Shown: positions 46,078 through 54,153 of the stretch, one piece after another | How the letters are laid out: each line of letters opens with the position of its first letter | Numbering within the stretch: the first letter of the stretch is position 1 | Source: Microbacterium sp. MAH-37 | Lineage (GTDB): Bacteria; Actinomycetota; Actinomycetes; Actinomycetales; Microbacteriaceae | Direction of reading: 5' to 3' | DNA length: 64,000 bases | Assembly: GCF_009758255.1 (NCBI RefSeq) | Contig: NZ_WSEN01000002.1 | Location: 248,606-312,605 of the forward strand | The notes under the pieces: model-generated | Seen by the model: the letters and a program-made list of their open reading frames with translations, nothing else | What the model was told of the DNA's origin: nothing | Databases searched by the model: none | Made by a program: the position numbers and the translations under genes

Positions 46078-46694
46078 CCTCAGGGCTATGGATCACGTTC
46101 GAGGGCGGTGACGGCTCGGGGAAGACCACGCAGTCCGAGCTGCTCTCGACCTGGCTCGGCTCGGGTGGGCGCAGTGTGCTGCACACCCGTGAGCCGGGCG
46201 GTTCCGAGGTGGGCCGGCTGATCCGTGACATCGTGCTGCACCATCGCGGAGACATCGCCCCGCGTGCCGAGGCACTGCTGTACGCGGCCGACCGCGCGCA
46301 CCACGTGGCGACGGTCGTCCGGCCGGCGCTGGCTCGTGGCGAGGTCGTCATCCAGGACCGGTATCTCGACTCGTCCGTCGCGTACCAGGGAGCGGGCCGC
46401 GTTCTCGACGGCGCCGAGGTGCGCGACCTGTCGCTGTGGGCGACCGAGGGAGCGCTGCCGGATCTGACGGTGCTGCTCGACCTCGATCCCGCGGCGGCAC
46501 GCCTGCGCCTTGATGCCGACGACAAGCCCTTCGACCGCCTGGAGGCCGAGAAGGAGGAGTTCCACACCCGCGTGCGCGAGGCGTATCTGGCACTGGCGGA
46601 TGCGGAGCCCGAGCGCTTCCTCGTCGTCGACGCGGCGCTTCCCGCGCACGAGATCGCCGCCCAGATCCGCGACCGCGTGGAGCCCCTGCTCTGA
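46074..46694 (+). CDS. tmk: thymidylate kinase
   Basis: 206 residues from GTG 46074 (GTGA overlap with topA). P-loop FEGGDGSGKTTQSELL, DR motif VIQDRYLDSSVAYQGAGR, REPGG, and the LID-like region LRLDADDKPFDRLEAEKEEF. It phosphorylates dTMP to dTDP. tmk-holB adjacency is conserved in bacteria. Confidence 0.96.
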   Translation: MTSGLWITFEGGDGSGKTTQSELLSTWLGSGGRSVLHTREPGGSEVGRLIRDIVLHHRGDIAPRAEALLYAADRAHHVATVVRPALARGEVVIQDRYLDSSVAYQGAGRVLDGAEVRDLSLWATEGALPDLTVLLDLDPAAARLRLDADDKPFDRLEAEKEEFHTRVREAYLALADAEPERFLVVDAALPAHEIAAQIRDRVEPLL

Positions 46695-46905
46695 CCAGCG
46701 GGCGTCGCCCCGGCTCGGTTGGCGCTACTGTTCTCTGCTCGCGCTGCTGTTCTCTGCGTCCGATCCGGGTCGCGCTGCTGTTCTTTGCTCGTGTGGCGCG
46801 TATTCGCATAGCTCGAGCGAGATCGTGTAGCGCGGCGGCGCCCCCGCGCGCCTGACCCGCCCGCGCCGAGGCGCGCAGCGCCGCTGCTCTGACCGGCGGG
46901 CGTCG
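46686..46905. repeat. direct repeat flanking a 198-bp step after tmk
   Basis: CTGCTCTGACCAGCGGGCGT + CG (46686-46707) recurs with one change at 46884-46905, so the tail of tmk with its stop codon is duplicated 198 bp downstream. Between them lie three imperfect copies of GCGCTGCTGTTCTCTGC (46731-46794). No gene is seen in the 235-bp tmk-holB gap. Confidence 0.65.
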
Positions 46906-46916
46906 TACCCTCCGAT

Positions 46917-46922
46917 TAGGCT
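46917..46922 (+). promoter_or_regulatory. -10 box of holB
   Basis: TAGGCT followed by 7 nt and ATG 46930. Confidence 0.55.
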
Positions 46923-46929
46923 GGAGTCC

Positions 46930-48087
46930 ATGACCCCCACGACGCTCGCTCCGTTCCCGTGGACGGACGTCTGGGGGCAGGACGCCGCAGTCGAGACGCT
47001 GCGTCAGGCGGCCTCCGATCCTGCGGCGCTCTCGCACGCCTGGCTGCTGACGGGCCCGCCCGGATCCGGGCGCTCCACGCTCGCGTACGCCTTCGCCGCC
47101 GCGCTCATCGCGGACGGCCCCGACGACGAGAACACCATGCGGCAGGTGCTCGCCGGCACGCATCCGGACGTCACCGCGCTGCGCACCGAGAAGGTGCTCA
47201 TCACGATCAGGGAGGCGCGCGACCTCGTGGCGCGCTCCTACTTCGCGCCCTCCGCGGGCCGCTATCGCGTGATCGTCGTGGAGGACGCTGATCGCATGGT
47301 CGAACGCACCTCGAACGTGCTCCTGAAGGCGCTCGAAGAGCCGCCCGAGCAGACGGTGTGGATCCTCTGCGCCCCCAGCGAGGCAGATCTGCTGCCCACC
47401 ATCCGATCCAGGGTGCGTGCGATGCGCCTGCGCGAGCCGGATGCCGCGGACGTCGCACGCCTGATCGTGGAGCGCACCGGTGTCGACGAGCAGATCGCCG
47501 AGCAGGCGGCACGCCACGCGCAGCGCCACATCGGCATGGCCCAGCGCCTCGCCACAGACGAGGCGGCTCGGCGCCGCCGTGACGAGACGCTGCGCGCGGT
47601 GCTCGGCGTGCGCGGAGTGCGGGACGCGGTCGACGTCGCCGGCCGTGTCATCCAGGCGGCGACCGACGATGCGAAGGCGCTCACGGCCGAGCGCGACGCC
47701 GCCGAGCGCGCCGCTCTGCTGCGCACCGTCGGCATCGCCGAGGGGCAGGCCGTGCCGCCCGCCCTTCGGACTCAGATCTCGGCGCTCGAGGACGACCAGA
47801 AGAAGCGCGCCACGCGCAGCCTGCGCGACGGCATCGACCGGGTGCTCACCGATCTGCAGTCGATGTTCCGCGACGTCATCATGCTGCAGTACGGCCGCGG
47901 CGACGACCTCATCAATCGCGAGCTCGAGTCCGAGCTGCGCACCATCGCCGAATCCTGGCCGATCGAGCGCACCCTGACCGTGCTCGACCATCTCGCCGAC
48001 ACCCGTGAGTCGCTGGAGCGCAACGTCGCCCCGCTGCTCGCCCTGGAGAGCCTTCTCGTGACAGTCACGAGTGGAAGGACGCCGTGA
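46930..48087 (+). CDS. holB: DNA polymerase III delta-prime subunit
   Basis: 385 residues. DVWGQDAAVETLRQAA, a P-loop-like GPPGSGRSTLAYAF, VVEDADRMVERTSNVLLKALEEPPEQTVWILCAPSEADLLPTIRSR with the SRC-like sensor region, and a C-terminal helical collar. The Walker Lys is replaced by Arg and the usual four-Cys zinc site is missing (sequence GPDDENTMRQVLAG in its place). Both fit a non-hydrolysing stator subunit of the clamp loader. It overlaps the next gene by 4 bp. Confidence 0.92.
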   Translation: MTPTTLAPFPWTDVWGQDAAVETLRQAASDPAALSHAWLLTGPPGSGRSTLAYAFAAALIADGPDDENTMRQVLAGTHPDVTALRTEKVLITIREARDLVARSYFAPSAGRYRVIVVEDADRMVERTSNVLLKALEEPPEQTVWILCAPSEADLLPTIRSRVRAMRLREPDAADVARLIVERTGVDEQIAEQAARHAQRHIGMAQRLATDEAARRRRDETLRAVLGVRGVRDAVDVAGRVIQAATDDAKALTAERDAAERAALLRTVGIAEGQAVPPALRTQISALEDDQKKRATRSLRDGIDRVLTDLQSMFRDVIMLQYGRGDDLINRELESELRTIAESWPIERTLTVLDHLADTRESLERNVAPLLALESLLVTVTSGRTP

Positions 48088-49637
48088 ACAACCGAACGAC
48101 CTCCAGGCTGCGCCGGATCGCCGCTGTCGTGGCCGGTGCCGCCACGGCGGCACTCGTGCTGAGCGGATGCCTGTACTCGATGATCCCCGAGGAGTCCGCC
48201 CCTGCGGCGTCGAAGACGCCGGACACGTCAGGCGTCGCGGACGATCTGCTGCCGTTCTACGGCCAGGAGATCGACTGGAGCAGCTGCGGCCCGTCGTTCG
48301 ACTGCGCGGACGTCAAGGCGCCGCTGGACTGGGAGAACCCGGATGACGGTGAGATCGAGCTGGCCATCGTGCGGCACCGCGCGAGTGGTACCGCGAAGGG
48401 GTCGCTGCTGGTGAACCCCGGCGGTCCGGGTGCGAGCGGCAAGGACTTCGTGCGGGACAGCCTGGACTACGCGGTGGGTCCCGATCTCATCGACTCCTTC
48501 GACGTGGTCGGGTTCGATCCGCGCGGAGTCGGCGAGTCGACGGCGGTGACCTGCTACGACGCCGAGCAGATGGACGAGTTCCTCTACGGCATCCCGAAGT
48601 CCCCGCGCAACACTCCGGCCTGGGAGGCGGAGCTCAACGCCCGCAACAAGGGGTTCAGCACGGCCTGCGATGAGAACTCCGGCGGCATCCTGCCGTTCGT
48701 CACGACGGTGAACGCCGCCCGCGACATGGACCTGCTGCGCGCGGTGCTGGGCGACAAGGAGCTGAACTACCTGGGCTACTCCTACGGCACCTTCGTCGGC
48801 GCCACCTACGCGAAGCTCTATCCAGAACGGGCCACGCATCTGGTGCTCGACGGAGCGATCGATCCGTCGGTTCCCGGCCTCGAGGTCGGCACCACTCAGG
48901 CGCTCGGGTTCGAATCGGCGCTGACCGCCTACCTCGAGGACTGCGTCTCCGGCAGGGAATGCCCGTTCAACGGCACCGTCGACGAGGCGCGTGCCGACCT
49001 CTCCGCTCTGCTGGCCGCCGTCGACCGCAATCCCCTCAAGGGCGGCGACGGGCGGCTGATGGGTGCCGACACGATGCTGACGGGCATCATTCAGGCGCTC
49101 TACTCCCAGGACTACTGGGGCTACCTGAGCCAGGCGCTGAGCGGCGCACTGCAGGGCGACCCGACGCAGATGTTCTTCCTCGCTGACAGCTACAACGGCC
49201 GCGACGAGGACGGCACCTACGCCGACAACCAGACCGAGGCGTTCTCGGCCTACAACTGCATGGACTATCCGGTCGACACCGATCCCGCCGACGAGCAGGC
49301 GGCGCGCGAGAAGGTCGAGAAGGGGGCGCCCACGCTGGCCCCGTACTGGAGCGCGCCCGACCCGTGCCTGCAGTGGCCGTACCCGGCCACCGGCGTGCGG
49401 GAGAAGATCACCGCGCCGGGATCCGGACCGATCCTCGTGGTCGGGACGACCAACGACCCCGCCACGCCGTACGACTGGTCCGTGTCGCTCGCCGACCAGC
49501 TCGAGAACGGCGTGCTGATCACTCGCGTCGGCGAGGGACACACCGGCTACAACAAGGGGAATTCCTGCGTGGACGACGCCGTGGAGTCGTTCCTCCTCGA
49601 CAGTACGGTGCCGAAGGACGGTCTGCGGTGCGGGTGA
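48084..49637 (+). CDS. secreted lipoprotein alpha/beta hydrolase (TAP-like)
   Basis: 517 residues from GTG 48084. Lipoprotein signal ending LVLSGC (Cys at about residue 29). Alpha/beta hydrolase with oxyanion region NPGGPGASGKDFV, GFDPRGVGESTAVTC, nucleophile Ser233 in YLGYSYGTFVG, and a C-terminal TAP-like domain holding the Asp (NDPATPYDWS) and His (GEGHTGY). Relatives are tripeptidyl or prolyl aminopeptidases such as SCO-type Tap and mycobacterial CaeA. Probably cleaves peptides outside the cell. Confidence 0.9.
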   Translation: MNNRTTSRLRRIAAVVAGAATAALVLSGCLYSMIPEESAPAASKTPDTSGVADDLLPFYGQEIDWSSCGPSFDCADVKAPLDWENPDDGEIELAIVRHRASGTAKGSLLVNPGGPGASGKDFVRDSLDYAVGPDLIDSFDVVGFDPRGVGESTAVTCYDAEQMDEFLYGIPKSPRNTPAWEAELNARNKGFSTACDENSGGILPFVTTVNAARDMDLLRAVLGDKELNYLGYSYGTFVGATYAKLYPERATHLVLDGAIDPSVPGLEVGTTQALGFESALTAYLEDCVSGRECPFNGTVDEARADLSALLAAVDRNPLKGGDGRLMGADTMLTGIIQALYSQDYWGYLSQALSGALQGDPTQMFFLADSYNGRDEDGTYADNQTEAFSAYNCMDYPVDTDPADEQAAREKVEKGAPTLAPYWSAPDPCLQWPYPATGVREKITAPGSGPILVVGTTNDPATPYDWSVSLADQLENGVLITRVGEGHTGYNKGNSCVDDAVESFLLDSTVPKDGLRCG

Positions 49638-49674
49638 TCGGCGGCTCGGTTTCGCGGCACCGCCTCTGACAGGG

Positions 49675-49680
49675 TAAGAT
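49675..49680 (+). promoter_or_regulatory. candidate -10 box of tRNA-Thr
   Basis: TAAGAT 29 nt before the tRNA 5' end. It differs from the TAGACT found at the other three tRNA genes. Confidence 0.35.
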
Positions 49681-49709
49681 CGTTGATCGTGCCGCGGTTC
49701 GCGGTGCAG

Positions 49710-49781
49710 GCCACCTTAGCTCAGGGGTAGAGCAGTTCCCTCGTAAAGAACAGGTCGTCAGTTCAAATCTGACAGGTGGCT
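49710..49781 (+). tRNA. tRNA-Thr (anticodon CGT)
   Basis: 72 nt, CCA not encoded (CCG follows). Acceptor GCCACCT/AGGTGGC, short D loop (AGGGGTA), anticodon loop CTCGTAA, T arm with GTTCAAAT. The 31-39 anticodon pair is C-A, a mismatch. Reads ACG. Confidence 0.93.
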
Positions 49782-49786
49782 CCGAA

Positions 49787-49817
49787 GAAGGCCCGGGATG
49801 CAGCATCCCGGGCCTTC
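49787..49817 (+). terminator. terminator of tRNA-Thr
   Basis: Perfect 15-bp arms GAAGGCCCGGGATGC/GCATCCCGGGCCTTC around a single A, followed by CTCGT. Confidence 0.75.
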
Positions 49818-49843
49818 CTCGTACCCGGGGACGCCGCCCGGCG

Positions 49844-49849
49844 TAGGCT
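49844..49849 (+). promoter_or_regulatory. -10 box of leaderless pncA
   Basis: TAGGCT followed by 6 nt and ATG 49856. Confidence 0.6.
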
Positions 49850-49855
49850 CGAGCC

Positions 49856-50434
49856 ATGGCCAGAGCACTTCTCGTCGTCGACGTGCAGAACGACTTCACC
49901 GAGGGCGGCGCACTCGCCGTCGACGGCGGCGACGCCGTCGCATCCGGCGTCTCGCGCCTGCTCGCCGAACGCGCCGGCGACTACGCCGTGATCGTCGCCT
50001 CGCGCGACTGGCACGATGCAGAGGGCGACAACAGCGGGCACTTCTCCGCGGAGCCCGACTACGTGGACACCTGGCCGGTGCACTGCGTCGCCGACACCGA
50101 GGGTGCGGCCTACGACCCGCTGCTGGACACCGCGGCGATCACGCACCACGTGCGCAAGGGGCAGGGGCGTCCCGCCTACTCGATGTTCGAGGGCACGGCC
50201 GACGACGGCGCCACCGTCGCCGAGATCCTCGCCGCGCACGGCATCGTCGAGGCGGATGTCGTCGGCATCGCCACCGACCACTGCGTGCGGGCATCCGCCC
50301 TCGACGCCGTCTCGCACGGCGTGCATGTTCGCATCCTCACCGACCTGGTCGCAGGGGTGGGGGAGGACTCCAGCGCCGCCGCGCTGGCCGAGCTCGCGCA
50401 CGCCGGCGCCGAACTCAGCGAGAGCGGCGCGTGA
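49856..50434 (+). CDS. pncA: nicotinamidase
   Basis: 192 residues. Cysteine hydrolase of the isochorismatase fold: catalytic Asp in LLVVDVQNDFTEGGAL, metal residues in ASRDWHDAEGDNSGHF, catalytic Lys in HHVRKGQG, and nucleophile Cys in GIATDHCVRASALDA. Converts nicotinamide to nicotinate for NAD salvage. Overlaps the DUF1697 gene by 4 bp. Confidence 0.92.
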   Translation: MARALLVVDVQNDFTEGGALAVDGGDAVASGVSRLLAERAGDYAVIVASRDWHDAEGDNSGHFSAEPDYVDTWPVHCVADTEGAAYDPLLDTAAITHHVRKGQGRPAYSMFEGTADDGATVAEILAAHGIVEADVVGIATDHCVRASALDAVSHGVHVRILTDLVAGVGEDSSAAALAELAHAGAELSESGA

Positions 50435-50967
50435 CCGAGCGCTGTGCGCTGCTGCTGCGCGCGGTGAACGTCGGCGGCCGGAACCGGGTACCGATGGCCG
50501 AACTGCGCGCCCTGCTCGCCGATCGGCTCGGGCTGCAGAACGTGAAGACCTACATCGCCAGCGGCAACGTGATCTGCGACCTCCCCGTCGACAGGCACGC
50601 CGTGCGGGCGCTGATCGCCGCCGAGTTCGATGTCGACACCCCCGTGGTGCAGCGCACTCATGATGAGCTGGTCGCGGCGCTCGAAGAGAACCCGTTCCCG
50701 GATGCCGCGGCGGAGAAGATGCTGCACGCGATGTTCCTGGACGGTCCCGCCGCAGCTGATGCGGTGGAGGCGCTGACACCGCGGCTGCAGCCGGGCGAGC
50801 GGATCGCCCTCGTCGGCGACGACCTCTGGATCGACTACGGCTCAGGGGGCGTGCAGTCCACGAAGCTCACCGGACCCGTGCTGGATCGTGCCCTCGGCGT
50901 CGCGGGCACCGCGCGGAACCTCCGCACGGTGCGCACGCTCGCCGAGCTGACCGCACAGCCGGCCTAG
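50431..50967 (+). CDS. DUF1697 protein
   Basis: 178 residues from GTG 50431. CALLLRAVNVGGRNRVPMAELRALLADRLGLQNVKTYIASGNVICD is the DUF1697 hallmark, followed by HDELVAALEENPF and the C-terminal STKLTGPVLDRALGVAGTARNLRTVRTL. A cytoplasmic alpha/beta protein of unknown function, common in actinobacteria. Confidence 0.92.
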   Translation: MTERCALLLRAVNVGGRNRVPMAELRALLADRLGLQNVKTYIASGNVICDLPVDRHAVRALIAAEFDVDTPVVQRTHDELVAALEENPFPDAAAEKMLHAMFLDGPAAADAVEALTPRLQPGERIALVGDDLWIDYGSGGVQSTKLTGPVLDRALGVAGTARNLRTVRTLAELTAQPA

Positions 50968-51013
50968 TCGTCCAGGTCGGTGGAGACGACGACGCCGTCC
51001 CCGCTGAAACCGG

Positions 51014-51460
51014 TCAGGCCGCGGCCAGGCGCTGCTTCTCGCGAGCGTTCACTGCGGCGAACAGCCGGTTGCGCTTCGTGTTCTGGAATGCCGCGCACCG
51101 CCAGCGGTCGCCCTCGTGCACGAGCACGTAGGTCTGCACCTTGTCGTGTCGGATGCCGCCTGCACGCCGGCCGCCGCGCCCCTTGCCGATGCCGCCCTCG
51201 GTCACGACGACGGCGGTATCCGCTCCGAGCATCCTGACGTCGAGGACGGTCATCGACATGCGGCTGCCGCGCTGCCAGCGCTCGAAGACGGGCACGTGGT
51301 CTGCGCGGATCTCGTCGCGGCCTGTGCTGATCAGTCCGGCGAAGATCACGTAGCTGGCGTCTTCGGTGAACTCCTCGGCGTAGGCCGCTGCGTCGCCGGC
51401 ATCCCACGCGCTGCGCATGCGGTCCAGTGTCTCGTCGATCCCTGCGGGGTAGTCGTCCAT
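51014..51460 (-). CDS. SnoaL-like / SgcJ family protein
   Basis: 148 residues. NTF2-like fold: IDETLDRMRSAWDAGDAAAYAEEFTEDASYVIFAGLISTGRDEIRADHVPVFERW, then a beta-sheet half (MTVLDVRMLGADTAVVVTEGGI ... KVQTYVLVHEGDRWRCAAFQNTKRN). Family members include SgcJ/EcaC-type proteins of polyketide loci and many stand-alone proteins of unknown role. GGAGATGAC precedes ATG 51460. The upstream region holds the two PadR-type palindromes, so it is a likely target of the divergent PadR regulator. Confidence 0.85.
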   Translation of the reverse strand: MDDYPAGIDETLDRMRSAWDAGDAAAYAEEFTEDASYVIFAGLISTGRDEIRADHVPVFERWQRGSRMSMTVLDVRMLGADTAVVVTEGGIGKGRGGRRAGGIRHDKVQTYVLVHEGDRWRCAAFQNTKRNRLFAAVNAREKQRLAAA

Positions 51461-51470
51461 GTCATCTCCT

Positions 51471-51507
51471 TAGTGCAAGTTGCACTAAAATAGTGCAGGG
51501 TGCACTA
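51471..51507. promoter_or_regulatory. twin palindromic operators, PadR type
   Basis: TAGTGCA-N3-TGCACTA at 51471-51487 and again at 51491-51507, centres 20 bp apart, filling the gap between the divergent SnoaL-like and PadR genes. The second copy ends 15 bp before the padR -10 box. The arms are perfect in both copies. Confidence 0.75.
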
Positions 51508-51522
51508 ATCTGTGTCAAGCCC

Positions 51523-51528
51523 TAGACT
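51523..51528 (+). promoter_or_regulatory. -10 box of PadR gene
   Basis: TAGACT followed by 7 nt and ATG 51536. Confidence 0.55.
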
Positions 51529-51535
51529 CGCAGGG

Positions 51536-52117
51536 ATGACCGAGCCGAACCGCCCGCTGACCCGCGCAGAGCGCGATCTTCCCGCGCTCACCGTGCTCGC
51601 TCTGCTGACGATCGGACCGCGGCATCCGTATGACATCCATCGCTTCGTGGTCGAGACGCGCAAGGACTTCGTCAGCGGCGCCCCGCGCAGCATCTACCAC
51701 GCCGTGCAGCGGCTCGAGGCGGCCCATCTCATCGAGCCCATCGGCTCGGAGCAGGCGGGCGGGCGCCCGGAGCGCACCGTGTTCGCGCTCACCGACGCCG
51801 GGCGAGCGGAGGCCCGCCGGCGCGTCTTCGCGCTCGTGTCGACACCGCAGGCCGATCGCACGGTCACCGTCGCTGCGCTGTCGTTCCTCGGAATCCTCGG
51901 CCGGGGCGACGCCGTGGTCGCCGTGCATGCGCGCGTCGCCGCGCTGGATGCCGCGCTCGCGCTCGCCGCGACGGATCTCGCGGCCGCCTCAGACCTCCCG
52001 CCGATCCTGCTCATCGAGGCGGAGTACGACCGCCACCAGCTCGTCGCCGAGCGCGAGTGGTTCGCGGACATCGCCGCGCGCCTGGATTCGGGCGAGCTCG
52101 GCTGGCTGCCGACGTGA
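51536..52117 (+). CDS. PadR family transcriptional regulator
   Basis: 193 residues. ATG 51536 is fixed by the -10 spacing. Winged helix: LPALTVLALLTIGPRHPYDIHRFVVETRKDFVSGAPRSIYHAVQRLEAAHLIEPI.....GRPERTVFALTDAGR, then a helical dimerisation half (DRTVTVAALSFLGILGRGD ... ESQL-like). PadR proteins are ligand-released repressors. It very likely binds the twin palindromes in front of its own gene and the SnoaL-like gene. Overlaps yigZ by 4 bp. Confidence 0.9.
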   Translation: MTEPNRPLTRAERDLPALTVLALLTIGPRHPYDIHRFVVETRKDFVSGAPRSIYHAVQRLEAAHLIEPIGSEQAGGRPERTVFALTDAGRAEARRRVFALVSTPQADRTVTVAALSFLGILGRGDAVVAVHARVAALDAALALAATDLAAASDLPPILLIEAEYDRHQLVAEREWFADIAARLDSGELGWLPT

Positions 52118-52761
52118 CCGACTATCCCGCCACGATCGCAGTCGCGGTCGACCACGAGCTCGTCATCAAGAAGTCGCGCTTCCTCGCCCACGTCGCGCCG
52201 GTCGGCTCGCCGGAAGAGGCGGACGAGGTGATCGCGGCACTCAAGAAGAAGTACTGGGATGCACGGCACAACTGCTCCGCGCAGGTCACCGGACTGCGGG
52301 GCGATCGCGCACGGTCGTCCGATGACGGCGAGCCGTCCGGCACCGCAGGCATGCCGATGCTCGAGGTGCTGCGCCGCCGTGAGCTCACAGACGTGGTCGC
52401 CGTGGTCACTCGCTACTTCGGCGGAGTGAAGCTCGGCGCCGGGGGACTGGCACGTGCGTACTCCTCCGCAGTGTCGGAGGCGCTCGACCTGGCTGCGCTG
52501 CGCGATCGGATGCTGCTGGCGCAGGCGACGGTCGCCGTCCCGCATGCGGAGGCCGGCCGCTTCGACAACGCGCTGCGCGAATGGGTGGGCGCGCACGGTG
52601 CGGTGCTCGGGGAGATCGCCTACGCGGCCGACGCGGTCTTCGAGGTGTGGGCGCCCGCCGATGAGCTCCACTCTCTCGAGGCCAATGTCGCGGCGCTGTC
52701 GGCCGGGGCGTGGCATCCGCTCGTCACCGGCTCCTCGCGCGTGATCGACGTCCCGCGCTGA
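52114..52761 (+). CDS. YigZ/IMPACT family protein
   Basis: 215 residues from GTG 52114. IKKSRFLAHVAPV, then the UPF0029 core NCSAQV.....RSSDDGEPSGTAGMPMLEVLRRRELTDVVAVVTRYFGGVKLGAGGLARAYSSAV, and a C-terminal DUF1949-type domain. Eukaryotic IMPACT regulates Gcn2; the bacterial role is unknown. Shares an operon with the PadR gene by overlap. Confidence 0.93.
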   Translation: MTDYPATIAVAVDHELVIKKSRFLAHVAPVGSPEEADEVIAALKKKYWDARHNCSAQVTGLRGDRARSSDDGEPSGTAGMPMLEVLRRRELTDVVAVVTRYFGGVKLGAGGLARAYSSAVSEALDLAALRDRMLLAQATVAVPHAEAGRFDNALREWVGAHGAVLGEIAYAADAVFEVWAPADELHSLEANVAALSAGAWHPLVTGSSRVIDVPR

Positions 52762-52770
52762 CGGGGGAGA

Positions 52771-52986
52771 TCAGGCGGCGGGCGGAGCCGGTGCGGTGCG
52801 GCTCGCGGCGGCCGGCGGCAGCCCGCAGAAGGGCAACAGATCGACCCGCCGCGCGCCGCAGTCCGCGCACCGCACGTAGACGATCACGCCCTCCGACGTG
52901 CGGTGCCGTGACTCCGTGGTCCAGACGTGCTCATGGCTGTGCGGCGGGGCGGGAGTAGGGGTCGGCGCGGTGCGGGATGCGGTCAT
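52771..52986 (-). CDS. small CxxC hypothetical protein
   Basis: 71 residues from ATG 52986. A Pro/Ala-rich start, then HSHEHVWTTESRHRTSEGVIVYVRCADCGARRVDLLP: two His plus a CADC pair could bind one metal ion in a zinc-ribbon-like site. It ends in a Pro/Ala tail. No known function. Its start is only 25 bp from the divergent CGNR gene. Confidence 0.6.
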   Translation of the reverse strand: MTASRTAPTPTPAPPHSHEHVWTTESRHRTSEGVIVYVRCADCGARRVDLLPFCGLPPAAASRTAPAPPAA

Positions 52987-53011
52987 GTCTCCACGATGAT
53001 GTAATGCTCTT

Positions 53012-53530
53012 ATGCATCTCAACCCTTACGGTGAGTACGCGGTGCTGCTCGCGGCCTCGCTGGCGAACGACTGGCCGGAGACGCGAGACGGCATCGAGGA
53101 ACGGACCCGCGACTTCGGGATGACCATGGTCTTCGCCGTCTCGCCCGACGACCACACGGCCACGCGTGCGGTGCTGGACGAGTGGCTGCGGGTCGTCGAC
53201 GCCGACACGGACGCGGAGCGCGCGCGGCTGCTGAACGGGCAGATGGCCGCACGAGGCGCCTACCCGCAGCTCACCGACCATGACGGCGAGGGCTGGCACC
53301 TGCACTACCGCGACGACGCAGCGACGCTGCCGCTCGTGCTCGGGGCGGTGTTCAGCGTCGGCACCGCCCTGCACCTGGCGGGCCGGGGGATGGGGCGGCT
53401 CGGTCGTTGCGGGGCCTCCCCCTGCCGCGACGTCGTGGTCGACGTCACCCGCAACGGCAGGCAGCGCTACTGCTCGGTGCGCTGCGCCAATCGCGACGCC
53501 GTGCGAAGGCATCGGGCGCGGAAGGCCTGA
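53012..53530 (+). CDS. CGNR zinc finger protein (ABATE domain)
   Basis: 172 residues from ATG 53012. N-terminal ABATE-type helical domain (LLAASLANDWPETRDGIEERTRDFGM) and a C-terminal zinc finger GRCGASPCRDVVVDVTRNGRQRYCSVRCANRDAVRRHRARKA with the CxxxxC...CxxxC ligands and the CANR variant of CGNR. These proteins are thought to be stress-linked transcription factors. Confidence 0.88.
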   Translation: MHLNPYGEYAVLLAASLANDWPETRDGIEERTRDFGMTMVFAVSPDDHTATRAVLDEWLRVVDADTDAERARLLNGQMAARGAYPQLTDHDGEGWHLHYRDDAATLPLVLGAVFSVGTALHLAGRGMGRLGRCGASPCRDVVVDVTRNGRQRYCSVRCANRDAVRRHRARKA

Positions 53531-53541
53531 TCACCGGGCGC

Positions 53542-54153
53542 TCAGCCGAGCCAGCCGCGCTCCTCGGCGATGCGCGCGGCGTCTGCACGGGTGCGCGCCT
53601 CGAGCTTCTGCATGCCGGACGAGAGATAGTTGCGGGTCGTGCCCTCGGACAGGTGCAGCTCGGCGGCGATGTCGGCGATCGTTCCGCCGCCGCGCGCTGC
53701 CGACAGCACGTCGGTCTCGCGTGGCGTCAGCGGGGACTGCCCGGCGGTGAGTGCGTCGGTCGCCAGCGCCGCATCGATCACGCGTTCGCCGCGCATCACG
53801 CGTCGCACCACGTCGGCGAGCTCTGCCGACGGCGTGTCCTTGACGACATAGCCGGTCACGCCCGCCGCGAGGGCGCGCGACAGGTAGCCCGCGCGCCCGA
53901 AGGTCGTCACGATCACGACCCGGATGCCGGGATGCTCCCGCTTCAGCCGTGCGGCGGCGGTCAGTCCGTCCATACCGGGCATCTCGACGTCGAGCAGGGC
54001 GACGTCCGGACGGTGCTCGCGCGCGGCATCCAGCACCTCGTCCCCGCGCCCCACCTCGGCGACGACCTCGAGGTCGTCCTCGAGGGAGAGCAGGGTGGCC
54101 AGGGCGCCACGGACGAGCGCCTGGTCGTCTGCGACGAGGATCCGCACGGTCAT
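53542..54153 (-). CDS. NarL-type response regulator of ABC exporter operon
   Basis: 203 residues from ATG 54153 (overlaps the kinase stop, ATGA). Receiver: Asp9/Asp10, phosphoacceptor Asp55 in ALLDVEMPGMDG, Thr in VTTFGR and Lys in VKDTPS. LuxR-type helix-turn-helix: LTPRETDVLSAARGGGTIADIAAELHLSEGTTRNYLSSGMQKL. Last gene of the four-gene ABC-kinase operon. Its likely target is the GTCATG array in front of that operon. Confidence 0.93.
   Translation of the reverse strand: MTVRILVADDQALVRGALATLLSLEDDLEVVAEVGRGDEVLDAAREHRPDVALLDVEMPGMDGLTAAARLKREHPGIRVVIVTTFGRAGYLSRALAAGVTGYVVKDTPSAELADVVRRVMRGERVIDAALATDALTAGQSPLTPRETDVLSAARGGGTIADIAAELHLSEGTTRNYLSSGMQKLEARTRADAARIAEERGWLG

Noticed and set aside
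46694..46929. Small gene between tmk and holB
   Set aside because: All frames are short or Arg-rich and are explained by the duplicated tail and CTGTTCT repeats.
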